Assembly (NCBI GenBank): GCA_043228905.1
Contig: JBHGNT010000005.1
Span: 14,756,001 to 14,820,000, forward strand
DNA from: Azolla caroliniana
Lineage: Eukaryota; Polypodiophyta
Reading direction: 5' to 3'
DNA length: 64,000 nt
Shown here: positions 1 to 9,071 of the stretch, piece after piece
Numbering within the stretch: the stretch's first letter is position 1
Layout: the number at the start of each line of letters is the position of its first letter
Notes under the pieces: generated by a model
Database searches by the model: none
Told to the model about the DNA's origin: nothing
The model's input: the letters and a program-made list of their open reading frames with translations, nothing else
Made by a program: the position numbers and the translations under genes

Positions 1-1464
1 TCATTCTCCAAAACTCTTCGGAGAGTCGCAGAAGAAGCACTGCAGTTCCGGGTTCTGCAAATCCCCGACAAAGGCAGTAGCATAACAAGCCTGCAAGAGG
101 CGGAAACGATACTGCAGACGCTCGCCGGGGGCAACGGGGACTCGGAAGCATTCGCAACACTTGAGGCGGAGTCGGAAAGCGACGGAAGCGTTGCGTCCCG
201 GTATAAAAGCAGCCACGACACACCAAACGATCGGGAGGACGAGGGGTCGGAAGACTCAGTAACACCGGCGCCAGAGGAAGAAATAACCCTGCAATTCGGT
301 GACCGGCAATCGCCGAGGGAGGCTGACCGGATACCGACAACAACCGCGAAGGAACCGAAGGAGCGGATACTGACAACACCCGCGGAGGAACCAAAGGACC
401 GGACACCGGCAACACCCGCGGAGGAACCAAAGGTTCTCACACCAACGCCAGCAGCGGACAGAGAGCGGAGGAAACAGGAGAGTCAGTTGGACGACACGAT
501 GCCGTACCCATACCCAAAGTACCGGGATGAGGCCGACGCGGAGGCACACGTGTACGCATTCCTCCAAACATGGGAAGCCAACCATGTCTCCCAAAGACTG
601 ACGGAGCCCGAAGCCGAACGATCCAAAGTCGCCGAATTCGGCATAACCTTAGAAGGACCGGCGGCCCGATGGCACGCAAAGCACTTACCGGGCAGCTTTG
701 CCACATTCGATGCCTTGAAGGCCAGATTCCTCAGGCTTTTTCACAGACAATTTGAGCAAAGGGAATTGGTCGGGCAGTTCTACACCACCCGGCAGGAAGT
801 GAACGAGACTGTGCCACAATTCATCATTCGGTTTCAGACCCTGCACAGCCAACTGACAAGAGCACCACCCGAAGACGAAGCCAAAGCAGTCTTTTTGGCC
901 GCACTGAAAGAGCCACTTCGAACAATGTGCGGAGTCCTTGATTTCCAAACCAGCACAATGGACCAAGTTATTGATCGGGTTTTAGAAATGGACAAGACTA
1001 GCCCCTTCTTGTCGATGGGGATGTTACACCGGGCACTCCCAAAGGAGGAAGACCTGAGGTTCCGACAGGCCTTACACTGTACAACATGCCTAAATTCGGG
1101 GCACTCAACAGTAGACTGCACCCTGCGGACACAATGTATGATCTGCAACTCTCGAGCCCATACAACGGACCGATGCGAATATAACCTGTTAAATCGGCAG
1201 GCAGCACCGGTTCGACACATAGAACCGCGCAATCAGAACCCGGACGAGGATCGATTCCGGAGAGACGACCGCTACCAACGCGAACGCGGTAACAGATACG
1301 CTGATAGAAGACGCGACAACTATGACCGAGAGGAGAGACGCAGAGATAGCTACCCCCGGGACCGGTACGACCGAGACGAATCCCCGGAATACGACCGACG
1401 CAGAGAAGAGAGGCGACAAGGGAACCGAAATTTCCGACGGAATCAGAAGCGTGGATTTTTCTGA
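1..1464 (+). CDS. gag: Gag polyprotein of gypsy A (5-prime partial)
   Basis: Structural capsid/nucleocapsid protein of a Ty3/gypsy element. The frame is open from base 1; comparison with the gag at 11507-12802 suggests only about 40-50 N-terminal residues lie outside the window. Order: an acidic Pro/Thr/Glu-rich region with imperfect tandem TP-EEPK units (about 300-430), a retrotransposon-gag core (WEANHVSQRL to FLAALKEPLRT, about 565-930), then two zinc knuckles, CTTCLNSGHSTVDC and CMICNSRAHTTDRC, and an Arg/Asp/Tyr-rich basic tail. It ends at a lone TGA (1462-1464). The frame stays open after it and contains a third zinc knuckle, so this stop probably divides one former gag-pol frame. The other copy has no stop at the equivalent place, so I read it as a mutation. 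Confidence 0.85.
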   Translation, partial: SFSKTLRRVAEEALQFRVLQIPDKGSSITSLQEAETILQTLAGGNGDSEAFATLEAESESDGSVASRYKSSHDTPNDREDEGSEDSVTPAPEEEITLQFGDRQSPREADRIPTTTAKEPKERILTTPAEEPKDRTPATPAEEPKVLTPTPAADRERRKQESQLDDTMPYPYPKYRDEADAEAHVYAFLQTWEANHVSQRLTEPEAERSKVAEFGITLEGPAARWHAKHLPGSFATFDALKARFLRLFHRQFEQRELVGQFYTTRQEVNETVPQFIIRFQTLHSQLTRAPPEDEAKAVFLAALKEPLRTMCGVLDFQTSTMDQVIDRVLEMDKTSPFLSMGMLHRALPKEEDLRFRQALHCTTCLNSGHSTVDCTLRTQCMICNSRAHTTDRCEYNLLNRQAAPVRHIEPRNQNPDEDRFRRDDRYQRERGNRYADRRRDNYDREERRRDSYPRDRYDRDESPEYDRRREERRQGNRNFRRNQKRGFF

Positions 1465-3372
1465 AGAGAGGAACGTCGGGGGGCAGCGAGGTATGACAAC
1501 CCGGTATCGGTACCGGATAACCGAAAAACCGAAGACGACCGCCGGAGCATACCCACCCTCCAAACCGGGGACAAAGGAGAAACGAGCAACAGTCACAAGG
1601 TGTACTGTTATTACTGCCGTAAGGAAGGCCACTATAGTAACCAATGCCCAAGCAAAACCAATGACAAGCAGCCGGAAGTCAACATGGTTACAACCGAAAT
1701 AACAGAAGTACAGCAGGTCACAACCCGATCAAAGGGAAAGACCGCCGAGTGGGAAGCCCAGGAGGCAATCAGAAAACAAGCGGCACAATGGATCAAGGAG
1801 GCCAATGAACAGAATGCGGCAGAAGTAAGAGACCAAAATATGCCAAAAGACGAAGAAATCATACAGCCAGGAGAAAACCCGACGTGGCAAGCGCTACAGG
1901 ACTGTCAAATCGTACTGCCGTTAGCACGACTACTACAGTTAGTGCCACGGTTTACGGCAGACCTACAGGCATCCGTCATCAAACTGAAGCCGACGCCAGC
2001 ACCGGCATTCTTCTCCAACCCGGAGGAAGGACCATCGGTGGTCGATACAAGTAGCCCGGCGATCACGACAATCGTGAAAGGAAAGGAAATTGCTGGAACG
2101 ATTATTGACGGAGGCTCCGGGGTAAATGTCATCAGCCAACAGACATGCAACGACCTGGGCATCCGGGGATGGGAACCATGCCCCTTCTGGTTACGCATGG
2201 CAGATACCAGCTCAGTCCGACCGACCGGGCTTATCCGGGATTTGGAAGTAACGATCGGAGGCCACGTATTCCGGATATCGGCCGTGGTGCTGCAGCTGAA
2301 TGTACAAGGCGCGTACCCCCTACTGCTAGGACGACCATGGCTGCGAACGACGCATATCAAGCAGAGCTGGCAAAAGAACATGATCACATTCCGGCGAGGG
2401 AAAACAAAGGTACGAGTAACGACACAACCACGGGTGATCACCAGTAAGGAAGCAACTCCATTGTATGCGGAAAGCATTAACATGTTGGAGGGATTACCGG
2501 ACGAGGAAGTCGAGCGGTACCTCGAGGAACACCCACGAATCGTCCCACTATTTGAGGTGGATATCACGGCGGCAGTAGAACCGTACATTACGATGCCGGA
2601 TGAACCGGACCAAGCGGCGATCCGGGAACTGCGACAAGCGCAGGAATCCCTAGAGAGGGAAATGACGATATCCCAGAGGGTAAAAGCATCCCAACTCGAG
2701 GAGGTGGACCTCGGCACAGCAGACAAGCCCCGACCGGTAAATGTTGCAAAGGAATTGCCGAAGGAAGAAAAGAAGGCAATGGTAGCATTATTAACAGACT
2801 TCAAGGATGTGTTCGCGTGGTCATACGAAGACATGCGAGGGCTGGACCCCCAGCTCTATCAGCACCAAATTCACCTAAGTACGGACGCGAAACCGATCGC
2901 TCAACGCAGGTACCGGATGAATCCGATTTATGCGGCAAAGGTGAAGGAGGAAATTGATAAGCTCCTCCGGGTCGGATTTATCCGACCGGTCAAGCAGGCA
3001 ACCTGGCTGAGTCCGATAGTGGTGGTCCCGAAAAAGAACGGCAAAATCCGGGTATGCGTGGACTACCGAAAACTAAATGCCGCAACAGTGACCGATGCGT
3101 TTCCACTACCATTTACGGACGGGGTGTTAGATGCGGTAGCCGGCCACGAAGTTTACAGCTTCCTGGATGGATTTAGCGGCTACAACCAAATACGAATGAA
3201 CCCGGCCGACCAGGAGAAGACAGCATTCGTGACGGAATGGGGAGTGTTCGTCGCGGTCCTGATGATGTTCGGACTAAAGACGGCTCCAGCAACCTTTCAA
3301 AGGATAATAATGGAAATTTTCGGGGAATATATCCCCGGTTTTATGCAGGTCTTCCTTGACGATTTCGCGGTT
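1465..3372 (+). pseudogene. pol: Protease and reverse transcriptase (N-terminal half) of gypsy A
   Basis: Continues in the gag frame. Third zinc knuckle CYYCRKEGHYSNQC near 1603-1645, an aspartic protease site IIDGGSGVNVIS near 2100-2135 with the LLGRPWL flap-side motif near 2325, then reverse transcriptase with RRYRMNP, KKNGKIRVCVDYRKLN near 3030-3075, [23 protein letters not shown] and the catalytic FLDDF near 3350. The last catalytic motif is present but the thumb, RNase H and integrase are missing, because unrelated sequence begins at 3373. The open frame runs on to 3561 only by chance, through Ala-rich sequence of the next segment. Confidence 0.88.
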
Positions 3373-3499
3373 GCGGCGATCATGGCGGCGGCAACGATAG
3401 CAGCAGCGACAGTGGCAATGATAGCGGCGTCGATGGCGGCAACAATTGCGACATTGATCTCTTCATCAAGAAGGGAGGGAGGAACCATGCAGTTGATCC

Positions 3500-3880
3500 T
3501 TCGTTTACCAAGAGTCTTCCATAGCTTAATGGATCCATCTCCAGAAGCAGGCACGAGCTGATGATTATCAGCAGAGAATGCAACATTGAGCATGTCTTTG
3601 GAATGTCCCACAAAACGTCAAGTGGTGGCTCCTGATTTTAGATCCCAGAGATGAAGCTGTCCATCCCGGCGTCCAGAGAGAGCGAGTTGCCCATTTGAGG
3701 AAATGACGACATCCTAGACAAAATGTCCATGGCTAGTAAGACGCCGAAGGTCTCGTCTCAGGTCAAGGACTAGACAACCAAAGACTTGTCTCTGAAAGCC
3801 GAGACACTCATATCAGTGTCGAGGATAGGGCAGACGCATGAGGACCTGAGTGTTGCTCTCAGAGTTAGAGTTTCCGCCAT
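3500..3880 (-). pseudogene. RACK1: RACK1-like WD40 protein, captured 5-prime fragment
   Basis: Decayed fragment of the receptor for activated C kinase 1, a seven-bladed WD40 beta-propeller bound to the 40S ribosome. On the minus strand it starts at ATG 3880 with MAETLTLRATLR, then, in shifting frames, [52 protein letters not shown] and [12 protein letters not shown]. These are the first three WD repeats in the correct order. Several stops and frameshifts and an internal loss after residue 12 break it. It stops at the LG(E/K) position where, to my knowledge, the first plant RACK1 exon ends, so either exon 1 of genomic DNA or a partial cDNA was taken. It has the same orientation as the LTR and primer-binding site of its carrier. 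Confidence 0.82.
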
Positions 3881-3941
3881 AACTACTGATCAAAGCTATG
3901 CGAGGACCCAAAAATAATGGAGAAGAGGCAAGCAGGGAGGC

Positions 3942-4055
3942 AAAACGTGACAGGCAAGGAGCATCGAGTTCAGTGCATGACGAAGAAACGTGACAGGCAA
4001 GGAGCATCGAGTTCAGTGCATGATGAAGAAACGTGACAGGCAAGGAGCAAGCTGT
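3942..4055. repeat. 43-bp tandem repeat, about 2.5 copies
   Basis: The motif CGTGACAGGCAAGGAGCA recurs at 3946, 3989 and 4032, spacing 43 bases, with near-identical unit sequence. It lies upstream of the RACK1 start, inside the N-family copy. Confidence 0.85.
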
Positions 4056-4433
4056 GGGGAGGGCGGGTGTCACCACAGAGGGAGCAGGAGGCAGCGTGCT
4101 GAGCAAACCTCTTGGCGATGGGATAACCCGCCATGGTAGAAGAGAATGGTAGAAACGGTAAGAAGAAGGAGAGCTCTTCTGCTCGCTTATGGAGCATCTT
4201 TATCTTCTTTTCGTTGTGAACTTTACGCGACCTCCTGGGATGGATTAGAGCCACTAACACTCAATTGTAGGCTATGGATCTCTTATCTTTCTAGTCCACT
4301 TCGCCATAGCTATGCTCTGCATCACTCTCTAACATAGAGACAAATAGACACATCTTGAGCAGGAGAGAGAGAGAGAGAGAGAGATTAGTGAGGGAAAGGG
4401 AGAGTGAGGAGAGACTTCCTCTCAAGGGGGTCA

Positions 4434-4450
4434 TCCCACTAGGCGTGCCA
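4434..4450 (-). other. Primer-binding-site-like sequence next to N LTR
   Basis: Minus strand reads TGGCACGCCTAGTGGGA four bases inside the LTR end, starting with TGG as expected for pairing with a tRNA CCA end. A related sequence stands beside the LTR at 58601 (TGGCATGC) and, oddly, outside the LTR at 7371 (TGGCACGCTTGTGGGA). I cannot assign the tRNA. Confidence 0.5.
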
Positions 4451-4454
4451 AAAG

Positions 4455-4799
4455 TGTTGATGGGTGGGGGGTGAAACCTAGAATGGCTTCACCCCCCTCC
4501 CAAGGGGGTTACGTTAGAGAGAAAGAGAGAAGTAAAGAAAATAGAGAATGACACAAAATGAGAGGGGGAAAATTGTATATCTCATTACATACCCCATAAG
4601 GGGTTTATATAATACATCCAATGTAACGGTTACATGACCGTTATAAATAAGACCGTTACACATTCTTGTACACATGCACATAATTGTGCATGTGTCCATA
4701 CACATACTCATCCTCAAACACTCATTTACTTTACACATACACATCAACCACATCATTACACATACCCTTATACCTCCCCGTATATTCTTACGGGTAACA
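4455..4799 (-). repeat. N-family LTR, 345 bp
   Basis: Plus strand begins TGTTGATGGG and ends GGGTAACA, so both strands show TGTT...AACA ends. A TATATAAACCCC box on the minus strand lies mid-repeat (about 4603-4613), which favours minus-strand transcription. The copy at 7371-7715 is its inverted partner, same length with roughly a dozen differences. More distant copies lie at 34518-34858 and 58601-58957. Confidence 0.85.
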
Positions 4800-5326
4800 A
4801 TAGTGCACTCTGGGCCTACCGAACGGCATATAAGACAAGTATCCGCACAACACTGTTTCGCCTAGCATTCGGATTGGAAGCAGTGATGCCGGTAGAGTTC
4901 CAGGTACCGAGTTTACGAATACAGATTCGGGAACACCTAAATGAGAAGGAATCGGAAGCTATCCGGTTAGCTGCGCTGTGCGAATTGGAAGAACACCGGC
5001 TAGCTAGCATCATGCACCTAGAACTAGAGCAGCGGCGAAGGAAGGTGTTCTTGGATCGTCACCGGAAAGGGAACGAAAAGATGTTCGGAATCGGTAAGCT
5101 GGTACTCGTGTTCCAGACCCGGATGGGTAAGATGCCGGGAAACCCACGGTTTCGGTGGACCGGACCATTCTGGATTATGCGTGAGTTCAACGGTTCCTAC
5201 CAATTAGGGACACTCGCCGGCGAGGTTCTAGGTAAATGGGTCGATGGGTTCCGACTCAAACCATACAATGGACCCATGCCAAGAAACCCATTTGAACAAG
5301 TAAAGGCCGACACAAAACACCGGTAA
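4800..5326 (+). pseudogene. pol: Gypsy A integrase C-terminal fragment (displaced part of the 7716-13373 element)
   Basis: After the ATAGT flank the frame reads SALWAYRTAYKTSIRTT, the conserved sequence that follows the integrase DDE core in this gypsy family, then AFGLEAVMPVEFQVPSLRIQ, an EKES..RL helical stretch, GNEKMFGIGKLVLVFQTRMG and the GPF-type module FRWTGPFWIMREFNGSYQLG with KWVDGFRLKPY, stopping at TAA 5324-5326. The minus-strand pol ends at TKLHS exactly where this begins, so the two pieces join codon to codon. It is preceded directly by an N LTR. No LTR matching 12856-13373 follows it, so its own 3-prime LTR is gone. Confidence 0.85.
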
Positions 5327-5889
5327 ATCGGAAGAGACAGCCACACATTCAGCAATCGGCAAGCGTGAAGCCGGTAAGAGGGAGCACGAGCCGGAAAACG
5401 ACAACAACGACGCAATGACAAGCAGTCCAGCGGCCGGCAAGGACCACAATCCGGTTAGGGGTCCAGTGGGACCGCATGCGAATTAACAAAACCATTTTTA
5501 TCAGAAAAAATATATAAATAAATAAAAATCAAATCAAATCAAATCAAATCAAAGTAAATCATGCAAGGGCGAGGGGTGAACGGACACATGCAAGAACAAG
5601 GAGTGAACAGGCACTTTGAAAAGGTAGGTAGTGGGCTATTAATAGGATATTAAACCGCCGCCACATGGCATGACATTCTATATTAGTACACGACGTGCAC
5701 ACACGCGGGTAAGGAAAAACAGGTGCCAACATGCAACAAGAAAACCCCCGCCACATAGAAACCCTCACATTTCGCGAACAGAGGAGCACAAACGCAGACA
5801 GGTGATTGAAGATCAGCAGACGCGAGCCCACGCACACAGAGACTCCTCACACACAACCCTCACCAGCGCTCCCCAACCTCGACGAAGAC
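5327..5889. other. Non-coding stretch with a TCAAA microsatellite
   Basis: Residual gypsy 3-prime tail for about 160 bases, then A-rich sequence with about five tandem TCAAA units (5527-5552). From about 5640 the composition becomes GC-richer and may form a leader for the small ORF at 5890. No gene recognised. Confidence 0.5.
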
Positions 5890-6135
5890 ATGGACTGCCA
5901 AGCACTCTCTGAAGCAGCCAAGAAGTGGCTAAGGCAACATGGGTTAGAGGGTTTCCTCACAATCATGGAGGCGCCACCGCACCAGGAGGCGGAGAAGATA
6001 GTCAAAGAAATCGACGCGGAGCTGATCACGGAGGAGGCCATCCATGCGTTGATTGGCCTTCCGGAGGGGGGAATCTTCACCATCGGCCATTGCCATGGCA
6101 TAGAAGTAGGAGGGTATTCGAATGGGACACAATAG
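5890..6135 (+). CDS. Hypothetical 81-residue protein
   Basis: ATG 5890 (MDCQALSEAAKKWLRQHG...) to TAG 6135. The product is mostly helical and acidic, with no membrane segment or signal peptide. A short segment, EEAIHALIGLPEGG, faintly recalls plant transposon-associated proteins that contain an INxxLGLPEG-like stretch, but this is too weak to name. An upstream in-frame ATG at 5806 would add 28 residues of lower quality. It lies inside the segment that appears inverted. It could be a downstream gypsy ORF, a captured host fragment or chance. Confidence 0.3.
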   Translation: MDCQALSEAAKKWLRQHGLEGFLTIMEAPPHQEAEKIVKEIDAELITEEAIHALIGLPEGGIFTIGHCHGIEVGGYSNGTQ

Positions 6136-7370
6136 CAAGATGCATGAAACACTGAAGATGGTCCATCACCACAACGTATAATAGGGGTAGAGGAGCCAAT
6201 TAGGTCCTCATGAATGCCGCAGGCCGAAGAAACAACAACACCTATGATCTGTGTCCTCTGCATGAGCTGCCTCCTAGCTGCCATGATCATGGTGTGAGGA
6301 AGAGTATATGATGAGATGTGTTGGTCTGTAACAGTGAGGGCCTGATTCTAATTCTAATTCATGTGAGAAGCATCTAGCATATGCATTCAGATTCCAGCCA
6401 CGCCAAACCATGTCCTGCCTTGCCCCTACATGCTGGGTGGAATAAACCCTCTCCAAGCCAATAACCACTCCTACAATCGTAAGAGGAAGTCTCTTAGCCT
6501 TCTGTGTGAGAATTTCCTACACTTAGACACCAATGAACAGGTCGAATCCATCACTTAGGATGATGCGGCTAATTGTCTAAGACTACAATGGAGGAGATTG
6601 TGTGATATTAGGATTGTCCTAGAAAGTGTTCGGGTTCTTATTCGTGAAGTAAAGAACAACTAGAAGTGGCATGGATTCAACACAAATCATGAGGCTTTAG
6701 AAGAGATGAAGAATAATATTGGGTTCAATGGAACCATTCTTGCAACCTTTAGGGCACGGAAGCCATGGATGTTAAGGAAAACAAGAGAATTGGAGAATGA
6801 AGATGGAGACTATTGAGGCCCAGCATGGGAAAATAGTTGTAGTGCAAGGAAAAGGATTCAAGAAAGAGAAGAGGGACATATGGAAAATTACAATAACTCG
6901 AGGGCACGCACATGAATTTTGAAAGCTCGAGGGTAGAAGACAAAATTCAAAAGCTCAAGGGCATGACATGAGATTTCAAAATTTGGAGGGCAAAATGCAG
7001 AATTTCAAAAACACAAGGGCTAAAAATAAAATTTCAAAAAATTTGAGGGTAAAAAGTTTTAAAGACCAAAGAGTAAAAAATATAAAACTCACTTCACATG
7101 ATGAAAGAAAGAATACACAAATGCACAACACGATTTAACGACCCATGCCACATTGTACTAGTCGATTGGTGTATGATCCAATCGCGACTTGTGCTGACCG
7201 AACGAGAAGGTTCGAGTCAAGCAAAGCTCCGATCAAAGTTATCGATCGTAGAGCAGTGATCCGGTCGAGGGATTTCCGACTATTAAGACGACCGATGGAG
7301 TTCCGGTCGAGAAGAGTTGTCATGGCGAGTGGGTTCACCGTGCAATGCACTGTCCCACAAGCGTGCCATG
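6136..7370. other. Unassigned sequence with a degenerate ~30-bp tandem repeat
   Basis: No convincing gene. Between about 6915 and 7060 five diverged units of about 29-33 bases each carry AAATTTCAAAA followed by an AGGGY core. The last bases before the LTR (7354-7368, plus strand CCCACAAGCGTGCCA) resemble the primer-binding region beside the other N LTR. Confidence 0.45.
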
Positions 7371-7715
7371 TGTTACCTGTAAGAATATACGGGGAGGTAT
7401 AAGGGTATGTGTAATGATGTGGTTGATGTGTATGTGTAAAGTAAATGGGTAATTGAGGATGAGTATGTGTGTGGACACATGCACAATTATGTGCATGTGT
7501 ACAAGAATGTGTAATGGTCTTATTTATAATGGTCATGTAACCGTTACATTAGATGTATTATATAAACCCCTTATGGGGTATGTAATGAGATATACAATTT
7601 TCCCCCTCTCATTTTGTGTCATTCTCTATTTTCTTTACTTCGCTCTTTCTCTCTAACGTAACCCCCTTGGGAGGGGGGTGAAGCCACTCTAGGTTTCACC
7701 CCCCATCCATCAACA
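7371..7715 (+). repeat. N-family LTR, 345 bp, inverted relative to 4455-4799
   Basis: Plus strand TGTTACCTGT...CATCAACA, the reverse complement of 4455-4799 with about a dozen substitutions and no net length change. It abuts ACTGT (7716-7720), reverse complement ACAGT, in the integrase gene, matching the ATAGT at 4800. Confidence 0.87.
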
Positions 7716-9071
7716 ACTGTGCAGCTTTGTATCCCAATCCGTCCGATTCTCATTGACGATTTTTCGCAGGATGTTCTGTAGTGTTTTATTTGTTGACTCT
7801 GCTAATCCGTTGGCTTGCGGATAATAGGGAGTGCTCCGTTTGTGCACCACTGCATAAAATGTCGTTAAACTTTCCACTACTTGCCCTAAGAAGTGCCCAC
7901 CTTGGTCACTTATGAGCTCTATCAGACATCCATACTGGCACCAGATGCATTCATATAAAAAATTTGTCGTGGATGCCGCGGTGTTGTCGCGTAGTGCTTT
8001 CACTTCCACCCATTTCATGCAGTAATCCGTAGCAACAATCACGTACCGGTTGCCGGTTCTCATTGCCAGTGGTTTGAATGGACCGACAAAATCCAGGCCC
8101 CATTTTTGAAATGGTTCTAACGGTAGCACGGGCTGGTGAGGCATTCTGGCTTGTTCGGTTGGTTGGCCCATTCGTTGACATAGGTCGCATTCTTTAGCGT
8201 ACCGGACTGCATCCTTCAATGTTGTCGGCCACCATAGTCCACTCTGCCATATTTTCCTTGCCGTAACGTCTCCGGCATAATGCCCTCCAGCCACGCCGCA
8301 GTGTGCTTCGCGTAATATTATTTCCTTTTCATCGCTGCGCACTGCATGCCGCCATATGCCATCTGCGCCTTTGTGGTACAGTGTGTCCTGTAATAGGTAG
8401 AAGTGTCCTGTAATAGGTAGAAGCCACTTTTCTTCCTCTGCGACTATACTATCCGATGTCGTTTCTGCTCTCACTCTAAACAGCTCTGCATCCGGAAAGT
8501 CGTCTGGGACGCCGTCACCGGTTTCGCCAGAATCTAACTGGCTTAAATAGTCTGCTACCGCATGTTTTATATCGGGTCGGTGGAATATCTCGAACTCGAA
8601 TTGTTGTAATAGTAACGTCCACCGGGCCAGCTTACCGGTGAGTGATGCTTTGGACACCAAGTAGAGGAGCACCGAATGATCTACGTGAAAGGAAAATTTC
8701 CTTCCCAACAGATAGTGTCTAAACTTGGTGACATTGTAGATCATACCCAAAGCCTCCCTTTCCGTCGTGGAATAATTACGTTCTGCTTGGGAAAGCTTCC
8801 GGCTGGCATAATAGACTGGCCGATACCATTTCAGTTCTGTAAGTTGCATCAACGCGCTTCCGATTGCGATGTCGGACGCGTCAACGAACACATGGAACTC
8901 TTTATACCAATCCGGAGGTTGCACCACCGGCGCTTGTGACAACAGTACTTTTAGTGCCCGGTAAACCCGGTCTTCTGTGTCCGTCCATCGGAACGGTGTT
9001 CGATGTACCGCGACATGCAGTGGTGTAGCCAGGTCTGCCAGATACCAGAGCATTCGGCTATGCCACCAAAT
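7716..9071 (-). pseudogene. pol: Gypsy A RNase H and integrase core
   Basis: Connection domain and RNase H (TPLHVAVHR, FHVFVDASDIAIGSALMQ, RKLSQAERNYSTTEREALG, FHVDHSVLLYL), then integrase with the H-H-C-C finger (HCGVAGGHYAGD...CDLCQRMG) and the DDE core: D in KWGLDFVGPF, D in LISDQGGHF, E in NGLAESTNK. The upstream RT joins in the same frame but is separated by one TAA at 9072-9074 (FLG-stop-IWWHSRML), probably a point mutation of a Lys or Gln codon. A 20-base tandem duplication (about 8390-8430) sits between RNase H and the zinc finger and is read in two frames (PITGHFYLLQDT). The gene is cut in mid-protein by the N LTR at 7715. Confidence 0.9.

Larger units (their letters stand above)
1..3372 (+). 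mobile_element. Ty3/gypsy family A element, 5-prime part, truncated both ends
   Basis: Left edge of the window cuts the element inside gag. Gag, protease and the start of reverse transcriptase follow in one reading frame up to the palm motif FLDDFAV, where homology to the second family-A copy (7716-13373, minus) ends abruptly after base 3372. RNase H, integrase and both LTRs are not seen for this copy. Protein similarity between the two copies is high throughout, so the boundary at 3372/3373 is a real junction rather than gradual decay. Confidence 0.9.
3373..4799 (-). mobile_element. N-family non-autonomous LTR element, copy 1 (5-prime LTR plus captured host sequence)
   Basis: Read on the minus strand: an LTR (4799 to 4455), a primer-binding-like site (4450 to 4434), a GA/CT-rich leader, then host-derived sequence including a RACK1 start (ATG at 3880). 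No gag or pol is present. The leader resembles the one beside the LTR at 58601-58957, so LTR plus leader form one family. The right flank ATAGT (4800-4804) is one half of a near-perfect target-site duplication whose partner ACAGT lies at 7720-7716. The remaining 120 bases before 3373 encode an Ala-rich stretch I do not recognise, perhaps a second captured piece. Confidence 0.6.

Noticed and set aside
1462-1464. Programmed readthrough of the lone TGA between gag and pol in gypsy A
   Set aside because: The second copy (minus, about 11180-11230) is open at the same place, and other scattered nonsense codons occur in both copies. A point mutation is simpler.
1905-2834. 309-residue minus-strand frame
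   Set aside because: It lies antisense to clear protease/RT coding sequence and has Ser/Thr-rich, domain-free composition, so it is a shadow of the GC-rich pol codon pattern.
5527-5552. CRISPR-like short repeats
   Set aside because: A simple TCAAA microsatellite without spacers, in a eukaryotic context.
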